A stretch of DNA of 53,889 bases from Paradesertivirga sp965650335 (GTDB lineage Bacteria > Bacteroidota > Bacteroidia > Sphingobacteriales > Sphingobacteriaceae), in NCBI GenBank assembly GCA_965650335.1, contig CBFGOI010000020.1, forward strand, positions 1 through 53,889. Reading direction: 5' to 3'. Shown here one piece after another: positions 32,301-40,750 of this stretch. Within the stretch, counting starts at the first letter, position 1; every line of letters starts with the position of its first letter. A program made the position numbers and the translations under genes. Under the pieces are notes generated by a model, which did no database searches, had not been told where the DNA came from, and was given only the letters and a program-made list of their open reading frames with translations.

Positions 32301-32485
32301 TTCTGATTAAACCGGAAGATCTGACTTTGGTGCGGACGCAGATTAAAGAATCGTATCAAAAGATCTTGAATCACGAGTTCACAGGTTGTGGGAAAGAGGA
32401 TTGTAACTGGTGTGCATTTGTGCGAAGCAATTTTAGCAAAACCGAAGATCTGCTGGAAGATTTGGGTATGGAAGAATCGGCTTAA
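29327..32485 (+). CDS. UvrD/RecB-like DNA helicase with C-terminal Fe-S nuclease domain
   Basis: 1052 residues. UvrD-type helicase: LNENQLKAVN (Q motif), VIAGPGTGKTQ (Walker A, 36-45), LCLTYTDAGAVAMRKRL, ILVDEYQDTSGAQ (motif II near 279), VVGDDDQSIFRFQGA, VMLTDNYRSSQHIL, and in the second core FLTCHGSKGLEFEHVYLIG and EEELRRLFYVAITRAKKHL. The C-terminal ~260 residues are a RecB/AddB-type nuclease: THLNNYLDCPLKFYF, GVLDKLEF, VNVVDYKTG, YWRQAVFYK. Cys795 with Cys1021, Cys1026 and Cys1029 (CGKEDCNWC) form the Fe-S staple signature of that fold. Likely double-strand-break end processing or repair. It is chromosomal in appearance and on the opposite strand from the defence genes. Confidence 0.93.
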   Translation: MQILSKYNETFQKALQRLNENQLKAVNRIEGPVLVIAGPGTGKTQILAARIGKILLDTDTQPHNILCLTYTDAGAVAMRKRLFDFIGPEAYRVNIYTFHAFCNDIIQENLDYFGKLELDPISDLERIDLFRRLVDSFGKDHPLKRFRGDVYYEIGRLQELFSIMKREDWSATYISEKIDEFKDLVECCEPDSAYYKTYKYAKKYLNKEAGSLKPAFTELCEKLELLRAAVNEYPRYQKMMQDAHRYDYDDMIIWVLDAFKADENFLLNYQERYQYILVDEYQDTSGAQNELISLLISYWETPNIFVVGDDDQSIFRFQGANVQNIEDYNSRYAKDLYRVMLTDNYRSSQHILDTARVLIEHNTERVNLPGLSKFLNAKNEVHLDSKVIPEIKAYSSQFHEFAAITAEISQLIEKGTAPEEIAVIYKEHRSGLELARYFHLKGIPINTKRKVNILTEPFGQKIVNILRYLAIENEFPFKGDELLFKIMHYDFYEIAPIDAAKISVEVSEHNKNHKDKTSIRSKIQQIAQKTGLTLFDTESHKQIKRLSEDLEFWIKESNNLTIQNLFEKIMVRGGILAYILKSPDKTWLMQVISSLFNFLKEETRKKPDLALKDFITLLDLLEENDLSLELHQTIFHQQGVNFLTCHGSKGLEFEHVYLIGSTKNVWEKKRKMSSGYKLPDTVFSSLPSSSNEEELRRLFYVAITRAKKHLTISFPELDAKGKDLEPTVFIGEILSKTDHVIQRREVAEDILTDFFVLQFTEDDKPSVGLIDKEYITKLLQNYSLSVTHLNNYLDCPLKFYFQNLIQVPSGKNETMTFGSAVHWALNKLFRSLQENDNEFHGLNKFLDDFYWYMKRNREAFTDEQYKRRIEYGEKILPDFYNKYLDTWEKVTVTEYAIKNVEVDGVPIKGVLDKLEFKGSQVNVVDYKTGSFERAKSKFKGPDEKNPNGGDYWRQAVFYKILVENDRRKNWEVLSTEFDFIEPEKNDYHKQPVLIKPEDLTLVRTQIKESYQKILNHEFTGCGKEDCNWCAFVRSNFSKTEDLLEDLGMEESA

Positions 32486-32711
32486 AGAGTTGACAAACAG
32501 AATTTAGCAGCCGAATATTATCGATTTAATAAATAAAAAAATAATTAAAACCAAAATCTGTTCCCATTACAGGACAAAACAGTGTAGTTATTTGGGGAAA
32601 GTGATTACTAAATTACACATTTCATTAAAAACTCAAATAATTCTTAATATTTTCTCAAAAAATGTAAACAATGTTTGCTAAAAATAGGTAGTAACTGTAC
32701 TTATTGAAATC

Positions 32712-34094
32712 ATGCAAACGAGATACCTCTACCTGTTAAGGTTCATTTTAGGCTTAAGTGACCTTATACTCATTAACATCTGTTTTTTTGTTGGCTTTCA
32801 CCTGGCCAACAGGTTTGGTGGCAATATAGACAATGACATTTACCGCCAGAATATATTAACCTGTAACCTGATCTGGTTTTTGTGCACGAGCATGTTCAGG
32901 TTATATGGAGAACACACCATCTATAAGTTGGAGCTGATTTACCGGGCTACCTGGCGAAGTATAGCTTTACATGCTTTTTTATTTTTGATATACCTGTTTT
33001 TTACCAACCACATAACCTTTCCACGAGAATTTCTAGCTGCGTTTTACTCGCTTGTAGTTTTAGGATTTCTTTTAAGCCGGTTTACCGGGACGGCTTTCCA
33101 GGAAATGCTCCTTCGCAACTTCGACCTCAGGAAAGCAGTAGCTGTATTGGGTATGAATCCGGGCGGATTAAAATTAGCGGCTTTTCTTGAGCAGCAAAGC
33201 AGTGTAAATTTTGTGGGCTTTTTAGGTGAAGAAGGATTTTACGTTGATCCGAACGGTCAATTGCTGCCAGCTGCTTCAGAGCAATTGAAAAAAGCAGCAA
33301 CTGCCGGTGTGAAAGAGGTCTTTGTATCGCTTACGCCGGATAGGATGGAAGATATTCCTCATTTGTTGAAAGAGGGCGAGAGGCAATGCGTGCGATTGAA
33401 GTTCGTACCCGACTTTACCTCGGGGCAGGCCTCTTTCAGAATTGATCACATGGGCGGTTTTCCGGTATTATGTGTGCGTAAGGAGCCTTTGGAGGATATT
33501 GAAAACAGGGTGAAAAAACGCTTTCTCGATGTGACTTTCAGCTTATTTGTAATCGTATTTATTTTTAGCTGGCTATACCCGATCCTGGCCCTGCTGATCA
33601 AAATGCAAAGTCCCGGTCCGGTACTGTTTAAACAGTTAAGGAGCGGCAGAGATAATCAGCCTTTCTGGTGCTACAAGTTCAGGAGCATGCGAATGAATGA
33701 CGATAGTAATAAACGCCAGGCCAGTAAAAACGACGACAGGATAACACCGATCGGCAAATTTATGCGCCGCACCAGTCTTGACGAACTTCCACAATTTTTC
33801 AATGTATTGTTCGGGCACATGAGCGTTATCGGCCCAAGACCGCATATGCTGAGCCACACCGAAGAATATCGTGCCCTTATTGATAAATATATGGTTCGCC
33901 AGTTCTTGAAACCAGGAATAAGCGGATGGGCTCAGGTGAACGGATATCGTGGAGAAACCAGGGAGCAGTGGCTGATGGAAAAGCGGGTGGAGCATGATAT
34001 CTGGTACATGGAAAACTGGTCGGCAATGCTTGATATCAGAATCATTTTCATGACGGTGATCAACATTTTCCGGGGTGAAGAAAATGCCTACTAA
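32712..34094 (+). CDS. initiating sugar-phosphate transferase (WcaJ/PHPT family)
   Basis: 460 residues. Four N-terminal membrane helices (YLLRFILGLSDLILINICFFVGF onward), a nucleotide-binding-like middle domain (AVAVLGMNPGGLKLAAFLEQ), and the bacterial sugar transferase domain: KKRFLDVTFSLFVIVFIF, SPGPVLFKQLRSGRDNQPFWCYKFRSM, RRTSLDELPQFFNVLFGHMSVIGPRPHM, KPGISGWAQVNGYRG. These enzymes load the first sugar phosphate (often glucose-1-P) onto undecaprenyl phosphate at the inner membrane and start repeat-unit synthesis. It opens the exopolysaccharide cluster and is preceded by a 226-bp AT-rich leader likely to hold the main promoter. Confidence 0.95.
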   Translation: MQTRYLYLLRFILGLSDLILINICFFVGFHLANRFGGNIDNDIYRQNILTCNLIWFLCTSMFRLYGEHTIYKLELIYRATWRSIALHAFLFLIYLFFTNHITFPREFLAAFYSLVVLGFLLSRFTGTAFQEMLLRNFDLRKAVAVLGMNPGGLKLAAFLEQQSSVNFVGFLGEEGFYVDPNGQLLPAASEQLKKAATAGVKEVFVSLTPDRMEDIPHLLKEGERQCVRLKFVPDFTSGQASFRIDHMGGFPVLCVRKEPLEDIENRVKKRFLDVTFSLFVIVFIFSWLYPILALLIKMQSPGPVLFKQLRSGRDNQPFWCYKFRSMRMNDDSNKRQASKNDDRITPIGKFMRRTSLDELPQFFNVLFGHMSVIGPRPHMLSHTEEYRALIDKYMVRQFLKPGISGWAQVNGYRGETREQWLMEKRVEHDIWYMENWSAMLDIRIIFMTVINIFRGEENAY

Positions 34095-34209
34095 CAGGGA
34101 TTTTTTCTTAGGCTACAGTTAACGGTTTTGCTTAAAACAAACAACTTTTAAATGATAGTGTTCATTTATCATATTAACTATTAACCACTTAAAACTAAAA
34201 ACAACTCAT

Positions 34210-34995
34210 ATGAAAGGTACTCTTACGAAAAGACAATTTTTGACCAGAAGAAGTGCTTTTACGCTAAATTGCGTATTAGTACTTGGCTTATTTCTGAGCT
34301 TATCATCCTGCAGATCTTACCAGGAGATCCCATATTTTCAAGATCTAACCAGAAAATCAGTAACGCAGGAGCAAATCAACAATTATTCTCCGCTGATTAT
34401 ACAGCCGAATGACATTATTGGCGTGAATGTAATGAGCTTAAATGCTGATGCGTCTGCGGCTTTTAATTACAATCCTGAAAACAACCCGAATACCGGATAT
34501 GTGGTAAACCAAAACGGCGAAATTAAATTGCCATTGGTAGGTGTGGTTAAAGTGGCAGGATTAAGTACCGAACAGGTACGCACTCAACTGCAAAAATCTT
34601 TGCTTACCTATCTCAAGGAGCCTACGGTTAACGTTCGCGTTTTAAACTTCAAGGTTTCTGTGCTGGGAGATGTAATGCGTCCGGATGTGTATACTGTGCC
34701 TGGAGAAAGAATTACTATTCCGGAGGCGCTGAGCCTGGCCGGAGACTTAAACATTACCGGCTTGCGTAATATTTTACTAATCCGCGAGATTAATGGTAAA
34801 CGAGAATATGTTCCGATTGATTTAAAATCTAAGGCGCTTTTTAACTCGGAATATTATTACCTGAAAAATAATGATATGATTTACGTAGATCCTCATAAAA
34901 CTAAATTACAAATTGCTGAAAACAACAAATTTAGTGTAGGACTGACTGTTCTTTCAATTCTCGCATTTGCTGCCACCCAAGCCCTTATAAGATAA
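34210..34995 (+). CDS. Wza-like outer membrane polysaccharide export lipoprotein
   Basis: 261 residues. Lipoprotein signal LGLFLSLSSCRSY (Cys ~34). Poly_export domain: SPLIIQPNDIIGVNVMSLN, GYVVNQNGEIKLPLVGVVKVAGLSTEQVRTQLQKSL. SLBB domain: VSVLGDVMRPDVYTVPGERITIPEALSLAGDL, then NDMIYVDPHKTKLQ. A final hydrophobic helix (FSVGLTVLSILAFAATQALIR) matches the membrane-spanning C-terminal tail of Bacteroidota OPX proteins. It forms the export channel together with the co-polymerase encoded next, whose ATG overlaps its TAA stop. Confidence 0.94.
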   Translation: MKGTLTKRQFLTRRSAFTLNCVLVLGLFLSLSSCRSYQEIPYFQDLTRKSVTQEQINNYSPLIIQPNDIIGVNVMSLNADASAAFNYNPENNPNTGYVVNQNGEIKLPLVGVVKVAGLSTEQVRTQLQKSLLTYLKEPTVNVRVLNFKVSVLGDVMRPDVYTVPGERITIPEALSLAGDLNITGLRNILLIREINGKREYVPIDLKSKALFNSEYYYLKNNDMIYVDPHKTKLQIAENNKFSVGLTVLSILAFAATQALIR

Positions 34996-37352
34996 TGACA
35001 ACAATGACTGCACCTCAAACAGAGATTTACCCGGTATTTGAAACTGAATCTTCGTCCAGTTTCCGGGAGACTCTTGACAAGTATTTGTATCACTGGCCCC
35101 TGTTTGTAATAGGTTTACTTTTTACGCTGGCTTGTGCATTCATTTACCTGAGAACTACTGATCCTGTTTATGAAGCTAAGGCAACGTTGCTGATACAAGA
35201 TGAAAAGAAAACAACCAAGGAAGACCCTGCCCTTCAGGAAATCGACCTCACCGCTGGCTCTAAACTGGCAGAAAATGAGGTGGAGGTTTTAAAGTCGCGG
35301 CAATTAATTAACCTGGTTGTTAGAGACTTGCAATTGGGAACGGTGTATTCTAAAAAACGGCGAGTGACGGAGGAAGATTTATATGGAAAGAGTCCGGTAA
35401 AACTTACCTTATTGAGGTCTTCCGGCGATTTGCACGGACAGGCTCTTAAAGTGATAATTAAAGACAAGAATTATTTTTACCTGAAAGATGCTGATGGAGA
35501 AATGAAAACTCTGCGTTTTAACAAAGCGTACAAAAACAGCATTGGAACATGGAAGCTGGAGCCAACAGACTTTTTGGGAGATTATAAAGACAGTGAAATT
35601 AAAATTACTGTGAACGACCCTGAAGCTGTTGCTACTCAAGTTCAGGCTGATCTGAGTGCTACACTTTTAAATAAACAGGCTCCGGCAATTGGTTTGTCGA
35701 TTGTTGATCCTGTTGCAAAGCGCGGTAAAGATATTCTGAACCAGCTTATCACTCATTACAATCAGGCTACAATTTCCGAAAAGAACAGAATAACACAAAG
35801 CACTCTTAATTTCATTGATCAGCGGCTTGATTCGCTTGCGAAAGAATTAAACACCGCCGAGAAAGAAGTTGAAGGCTTTAGAAGCAGCAGAGGTTTAACT
35901 GATATTTCTTCGCAATCGCAGGTTTATCTTGAAAATGTTCAGAACAGTGATAACCAGCTGAATCAGGTAAATGTGCAGTTAAGCGTTATTCAAGGTATCG
36001 AACGGTATATCAATTCGGGCGCTAACAATCGTGTTCCTTCAACATTAGGAATAGAAGATCCGGCTCTGAATAGCTCCATCGGACAGTTAGCACAGCTACA
36101 GCTTGAAAGAGAGAAGTTGCTGGCAACTACTCCGGAAGGAAGTCCATTGTTTGAGCCTGTAAACAGGCAGATTCAAACAACTAAAGCTTCTATCAGAGAA
36201 AGTGTGCGGAATATCAAATCATCTTTACTGGCTACCAAAAATCAGTTGCAGTCGTTCAACTCACAATTTGAATCGTCTATCCGGAGTATACCCGGACAAG
36301 AGAGACAATATGTAGGCATGAAAAGACAGCAGGGTGTTAAAGAAGGGCTTTATGTTTATTTACTGCAAAAACGTGAAGAAATTTCGTTGAGCTATGCCTC
36401 TACTATTGCAGATGCCCGGATTGTGGATAATGCTTATGTAGGCTTTGTAAAAAACCCTAAAACACCTTTGGTATATAGCATGGCATTTTTGCTGGGTTTG
36501 GTGCTGCCGGTAAGTTTTATGTATGGCCGCGATAAAATTCATAACCGCATAACTAACCGCAAGGAAATTGAAGATATCATCGGCAATCCGATTTTAGGCG
36601 AGCTGTCGTATGAAAAGACTAAATCTCCGATCGTTGCTCTCGATAAAAGTAATTTTGTAATTGGCGAAGAGTTTAGAACCTTACGTACCAACCTGAATTT
36701 CCTGCATGAGAAAAAACAGAGCGGTAGGGTAACTTTACTTACTTCGAGTATCGCCGGCGAAGGAAAAAGTTTTGTGAGCAGTAATCTCGCGCTTACTCTT
36801 GCGGCTTCATCGCGCAAAACAATTCTATTAGAGCTGGATTTGAGAAAGCCAAAGGTTTCTCAAATGTTTAAACTTCCGCATGCCCACCCCGGTATTAGTA
36901 ATTACCTCAACGGTGGTTCTTCTATCGAGGACATTATTCAGCCTTCGGGGGTTCATCCTAATCTGGATATTATCGGAAGCGGACCATTCCCTTCTAATCC
37001 ATCCGAGCTTTTGGAATTGCCTGAAGTGGATGTTTTGTTTGCATGGCTTCGCGCAAATTACGACGATGTAATCATCGACACTCCGCCCATTAACCTGGTA
37101 ACGGATGCGATGATTTTGACAGGCGTTGCAGATGTAACACTGTATATCATCCAGCAAGGGTATACCTACAAGTCGCTGTTACCATTTATCAAGAAGCTAT
37201 TTGTCGACCAGCACTTCCCGAAAATGAAGATTGTTTTTAACGGTATTGAAAAAGGCCGCTACGGTTACGGTAAAAACTATGGCAATAATTACTATCAGGA
37301 GGATATTAAAAGCCGGAATTCCTTCTTTAAAGATTTCTCTAAGAGACTTTAA
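34995..37352 (+). CDS. Wzc-like polysaccharide co-polymerase with tyrosine kinase domain
   Basis: 785 residues. N-terminal Wzz domain with a membrane helix (WPLFVIGLLFTLACAFIYL) and a long periplasmic coiled coil (LDSLAKELNTAEKEVEGFRSS ... SPLFEPVNRQIQTTKASI). A second membrane helix follows (PLVYSMAFLLGLVLPVSFMYG). The cytoplasmic BY-kinase domain shows VTLLTSSIAGEGKSFVSSNLA (Walker A), ILLELDLRKPKVS (Walker A') and DVIIDTPPINLVTDAMI (Walker B), and ends with a Tyr cluster (GRYGYGKNYGNNYYQ) for autophosphorylation. It controls chain length and export with the Wza-like protein, with which it is translationally coupled. Confidence 0.95.
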   Translation: MTTMTAPQTEIYPVFETESSSSFRETLDKYLYHWPLFVIGLLFTLACAFIYLRTTDPVYEAKATLLIQDEKKTTKEDPALQEIDLTAGSKLAENEVEVLKSRQLINLVVRDLQLGTVYSKKRRVTEEDLYGKSPVKLTLLRSSGDLHGQALKVIIKDKNYFYLKDADGEMKTLRFNKAYKNSIGTWKLEPTDFLGDYKDSEIKITVNDPEAVATQVQADLSATLLNKQAPAIGLSIVDPVAKRGKDILNQLITHYNQATISEKNRITQSTLNFIDQRLDSLAKELNTAEKEVEGFRSSRGLTDISSQSQVYLENVQNSDNQLNQVNVQLSVIQGIERYINSGANNRVPSTLGIEDPALNSSIGQLAQLQLEREKLLATTPEGSPLFEPVNRQIQTTKASIRESVRNIKSSLLATKNQLQSFNSQFESSIRSIPGQERQYVGMKRQQGVKEGLYVYLLQKREEISLSYASTIADARIVDNAYVGFVKNPKTPLVYSMAFLLGLVLPVSFMYGRDKIHNRITNRKEIEDIIGNPILGELSYEKTKSPIVALDKSNFVIGEEFRTLRTNLNFLHEKKQSGRVTLLTSSIAGEGKSFVSSNLALTLAASSRKTILLELDLRKPKVSQMFKLPHAHPGISNYLNGGSSIEDIIQPSGVHPNLDIIGSGPFPSNPSELLELPEVDVLFAWLRANYDDVIIDTPPINLVTDAMILTGVADVTLYIIQQGYTYKSLLPFIKKLFVDQHFPKMKIVFNGIEKGRYGYGKNYGNNYYQEDIKSRNSFFKDFSKRL

Positions 37353-37378
37353 AGATCCCCTGAATATTGGCGCAGAAC

Positions 37379-37414
37379 AAAAGCATTATCTCTTATCTGA
37401 GGGATAGTGCTTTT
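37379..37414 (+). terminator. hairpin after the Wzc-like gene
   Basis: AAAAGCATTATCTC (37379-37392) pairs with GGGATAGTGCTTTT (37401-37414), 14 bp including G-U pairs, loop TTATCTGA. It ends in four T. It may terminate or attenuate transcription between the export genes and the polymerase/glycosyltransferase genes. Confidence 0.6.
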
Positions 37415-37488
37415 GAGCCGCCGGGGGTTTGATAAGCGGATCGACACAGGAACTTTACCAGGTTCTTTTTTTTACAGAATTCTATTAT

Positions 37489-37525
37489 GCTTCAATGTTG
37501 TGATTCTGCGTCATGACATTGAAGC
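37489..37525 (+). promoter_or_regulatory. second strong hairpin in the leader of the first polymerase gene
   Basis: GCTTCAATGT (37489-37498) pairs perfectly with ACATTGAAGC (37516-37525), and the stem extends inward with TGTGA/TCATG (two G-U pairs) around TTCTGCG. It lies 49 bp before the start codon. Possible attenuator, RNA-protection element or regulator site. Confidence 0.55.
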
Positions 37526-37574
37526 TTATAAATGATATCTGATTCTTTAATTACAGAAAGACAATCGTTAATAA

Positions 37575-39116
37575 ATGCAGTACTCAAATCCATCGATACC
37601 AATGCCAAGCCGTGTCGGGCGGACCGTAAATTATCCCAAGTATGGTGATTTAAGTAACCTTATTGAGCTTAAAAAAGTTGCTAAGTCTTGTCTGTACGCC
37701 AATTTTGGTGCTTCATTTATCTATTTCGTTTCTTTTTTACTTGTCCCCGATTCGCATACCCTTGCGGTAAGCTGCGGAGTATTAGCAATTCTGATTTCCT
37801 TGACACCGCTGTATTATGCAATTTCAAACAAACGTTTTGAAACACTTTTCAGCTGCATCAGCATTTTCAATATAGCGCCTATCTGGTTTTTATATCTTGA
37901 AGCAGTTTTGCCGGGTTATGATGCGTTTGTTTACAGTCCGCCTGTATACCGCATGGAAGCTTTTTTCTGGATCGCCATCTTCCTGGTATTTGCGAACATG
38001 TTCTATCTGCTTCTCTGGAAAACGGGAACCGAATTTTCAATAAATGTGTTTTCTTTTCTAAGAAGTGTAAGGATCAAACCAGGCACCTATGCCTTTTTAA
38101 CCATTCTTGCCTTTGTAATACCTTTAACGGGATTTTACTTTTATTACGGATCTGTAGATAAACTCTGGATTTGGTTAACGGCCGGGCGTTCTGATGCCGG
38201 AAAGGAATTAGTTGAAGCATCTGTTGGGCGCTACGGAGGCTTGATGAATCCACTTAACTATCTTTTTATGTTAACCCCCATGTTTGGGGCAATTGCTATC
38301 GTTTCATATAAACGATGGACAGGGATTATGCCGGTACTCTGCATCCTGCTTTCATTTGCTGTAATTTTTGTATTCTTTTTAGGCGGTTCCCGCGGAACAA
38401 TGATGTTCGTGGCAGCACCGGTGCTGTTTTTTATTTTTTATTATAACTGGCATCATGGACTGAAATTCTGGATTCCTGCGCTGCTTTCTGTCTTTTTACT
38501 GATCGGAGTGATGGAGTTTCAAGTCCGGTTTAGAGGTAATCTGCTGGAAGTAATGTCAAATCCGGAGAAGGCGGCTAAAGAAAATGATTTAAAATCAGTC
38601 ACAACATTTGATCCTTCACACTCACATCGCGATAATAATACCTATTTGCTTTGCCTGGCTATAAAGGGGTATCCCGACAAGTATAAGTTTCAGGGCTTCA
38701 GCGATCTGTTTGCGATTTTGGTAAACCCAATACCCCGAGCTATCTGGCCTAATAAACCGGTGTTGGGAGGGGCGAAAGATCTTTCGGAGCAATCTCAGTT
38801 CATTCTTGACGGTCCTCTGTTTATGGGTACAACAAGTTTAACCTATTCTGTTGTAGGCGAGGCGTACATGCAACAAGGTGTTTGGGGATTATTGGTGTAC
38901 GGGGCTATTTATGGCCTGTTTGTGCTCTTTTTTGATGGAACAATATTTTATACCAGGTCTAAACAGCCTTTGGCCGCAGGTATCTTGGGTGCTGGTGTGT
39001 TTCTCTCTTTTTGGGGATTCAGGTCTTTCTTTGCACTGATGTCATTTGTATACCCTATCGGATTATTGATAGTCAGTATCATTATAATTCAAGCTTTAAG
39101 AAGAGCATTAAAATAA
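37575..39116 (+). CDS. Wzy-like oligosaccharide repeat polymerase, copy 1
   Basis: 513 residues, about 11 membrane segments (e.g. FIYFVSFLLV, FFWIAIFLVFANMFYLLLW, YAFLTILAFVIPLTGFYFYYG). Conserved loops include LTAGRSDAGKELVE, FFLGGSRGTMMFVAAPV, and a periplasmic stretch FRGNLLEVMSNPEKAAKEND ... SHRDNNTYL and NPIPRAIWPNKPVLGGAKDLS. The length, topology, the GSRG motif and the large late loop are those of O-antigen/EPS polymerases (Wzy/EpsG-like 'repeat unit polymerase' proteins). Its location between Wzc and the glycosyltransferases supports this. A close paralog follows 53 bp downstream. Confidence 0.82.
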   Translation: MQYSNPSIPMPSRVGRTVNYPKYGDLSNLIELKKVAKSCLYANFGASFIYFVSFLLVPDSHTLAVSCGVLAILISLTPLYYAISNKRFETLFSCISIFNIAPIWFLYLEAVLPGYDAFVYSPPVYRMEAFFWIAIFLVFANMFYLLLWKTGTEFSINVFSFLRSVRIKPGTYAFLTILAFVIPLTGFYFYYGSVDKLWIWLTAGRSDAGKELVEASVGRYGGLMNPLNYLFMLTPMFGAIAIVSYKRWTGIMPVLCILLSFAVIFVFFLGGSRGTMMFVAAPVLFFIFYYNWHHGLKFWIPALLSVFLLIGVMEFQVRFRGNLLEVMSNPEKAAKENDLKSVTTFDPSHSHRDNNTYLLCLAIKGYPDKYKFQGFSDLFAILVNPIPRAIWPNKPVLGGAKDLSEQSQFILDGPLFMGTTSLTYSVVGEAYMQQGVWGLLVYGAIYGLFVLFFDGTIFYTRSKQPLAAGILGAGVFLSFWGFRSFFALMSFVYPIGLLIVSIIIIQALRRALK

Positions 39117-39169
39117 GAATTGATGGAGAGCGGATGGAATATAGAATTGTTTAAAAATGTTTATGCACT

Positions 39170-40702
39170 ATGTATAATAACTCTTTATTGATAAGCCCTA
39201 TGGAGGTAAAGAGGCAGATTAACTATGTAAAATCTAGCTCTTTAGATAATTTAGCAGAGCTGAAAAAGCTGGCTAAAGCCTGCTTATTAACTCAATTTGG
39301 CTCCACATTTATCTATTTTTTTTCCTCTCTGCTATTTCCCGAGTCGCACACTCTTGCAGTAAGCTGCGGTGTGATCGCAATCATAGCAGCCTTAACTCCA
39401 CTTTTTTATGTGTGGTCCAGGAAGAAATTCCATTTGCTGTTCAGCTGCATTAGTATTTTTAATTTGGCGGGCATTTGGTTTCTGTATTTAGAAGCAGTTT
39501 TGCCTGGTTACGATGCCTATGTGTATAGTAAACCTGTATACCGGATGGAAGCCTTTTTCTGGGTGGCGGTGTTCCTGACGTTTGTAAACCTGTTTTATAT
39601 AATCCTCTGGAAAAGCACCAGTAGGTTTTCTATTAAAACGTTTTCCTTTTTACGAACCATTAAAATTAAGCCGGCGGTTTATGCATGGCTTACAATCTTT
39701 GTTTTTGTCGTTCCGCTGATAGGCTTTTATTATTACTATGGCAGCGCCGATAAATTATGGATCTATCTTACCGCCGGACGTTCGGAACAAGGGCTTGAAC
39801 TATTGGAAGGCACCACCGGTGGAATGGGAGTTTTGGTGAATCCCTTGAAATGGATATTTCAATTAACCCCAATGTTTGGTGCTATTGCATATGTGTCGGC
39901 TAAAAACAGAAAAGGTTTATTGCCTTTGCTGTCGGTAATATTTTCGGCGCTGGTAATGTTTGTGTTCTTTTTAAGTGGCTCGCGCGGGATTATGATTTTT
40001 GTTGCTGCTCCCGTGTTATTCTTCCTGTGCTATTATAACTGGCACCGTGGTCTCAAATTTTGGATCCCCGCTATAATGGGCTTTATATTATTAATCGGGG
40101 TGATGGAGTTTCAGGTTCGGTTTAGAGGAAATCTGCTCGAAGTAATCGCAAATCCCGAAAAGGCAGCTAAAGAGAACGATTTAAAATCTGCAACTACGTT
40201 CGATCCGTCAAAATCTCATCGGGATAATAACACCTATCTATTCTGCCTGATATTGAAAGGCTTTCCGGATAAGTATGAATTTAAGGGATTTAACGGCTTG
40301 TTCGCCACACTTGTTAACCCGGTTCCAAGAGCTATATGGCCGAATAAGCCCGTTTTAGGAGGCGCTAAGGATTTATCAGAACAGGATCAGTTTATTCTCG
40401 ATGGCCCGCTCTTTATGGGAACTACCAGTCTGACATTTTCTGTAGTCGGCGAAGCTTATATGTCGAAGGGAATTATTGGTTTATTGGTTTATGGTATTCT
40501 TTATGCACTGTTCCTGATCTTTTTCGACGGCGTATCATTTTACGGCAGAAATAAAGAACCTCTGCCCGCTGCAATGCTGGGTATTGGAGTCTTTTTGGCT
40601 TTTTGGGGCTTCCGGTCGCTTTTTGCGCTGGTATCCTTTATATATCCTATCATATTCCTGATCATTATTATGAACATAATAGGTTTTTTAAAGAAAATAT
40701 AA
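39170..40702 (+). CDS. Wzy-like oligosaccharide repeat polymerase, copy 2
   Basis: 510 residues, collinear with copy 1 and roughly two thirds identical by eye. The late loop is almost unchanged (FRGNLLEVIANPEKAAKEND, KSHRDNNTYLFCL, NPVPRAIWPNKPVLGGAKDLSEQ). Differences concentrate in the N-terminal 30 residues and around LTAGRSEQGLELLEGTTGGMG. A tandem duplication is the simplest explanation. Whether both are active polymerases, perhaps making different linkages, or one has another role cannot be read from sequence. An in-frame ATG ten codons in is an alternative start. Confidence 0.8.
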   Translation: MYNNSLLISPMEVKRQINYVKSSSLDNLAELKKLAKACLLTQFGSTFIYFFSSLLFPESHTLAVSCGVIAIIAALTPLFYVWSRKKFHLLFSCISIFNLAGIWFLYLEAVLPGYDAYVYSKPVYRMEAFFWVAVFLTFVNLFYIILWKSTSRFSIKTFSFLRTIKIKPAVYAWLTIFVFVVPLIGFYYYYGSADKLWIYLTAGRSEQGLELLEGTTGGMGVLVNPLKWIFQLTPMFGAIAYVSAKNRKGLLPLLSVIFSALVMFVFFLSGSRGIMIFVAAPVLFFLCYYNWHRGLKFWIPAIMGFILLIGVMEFQVRFRGNLLEVIANPEKAAKENDLKSATTFDPSKSHRDNNTYLFCLILKGFPDKYEFKGFNGLFATLVNPVPRAIWPNKPVLGGAKDLSEQDQFILDGPLFMGTTSLTFSVVGEAYMSKGIIGLLVYGILYALFLIFFDGVSFYGRNKEPLPAAMLGIGVFLAFWGFRSLFALVSFIYPIIFLIIIMNIIGFLKKI

Positions 40703-40750
40703 ACCATGAGATAAGCTTTCGCTTTTACAATCTGGTTAATTAATGATAAA

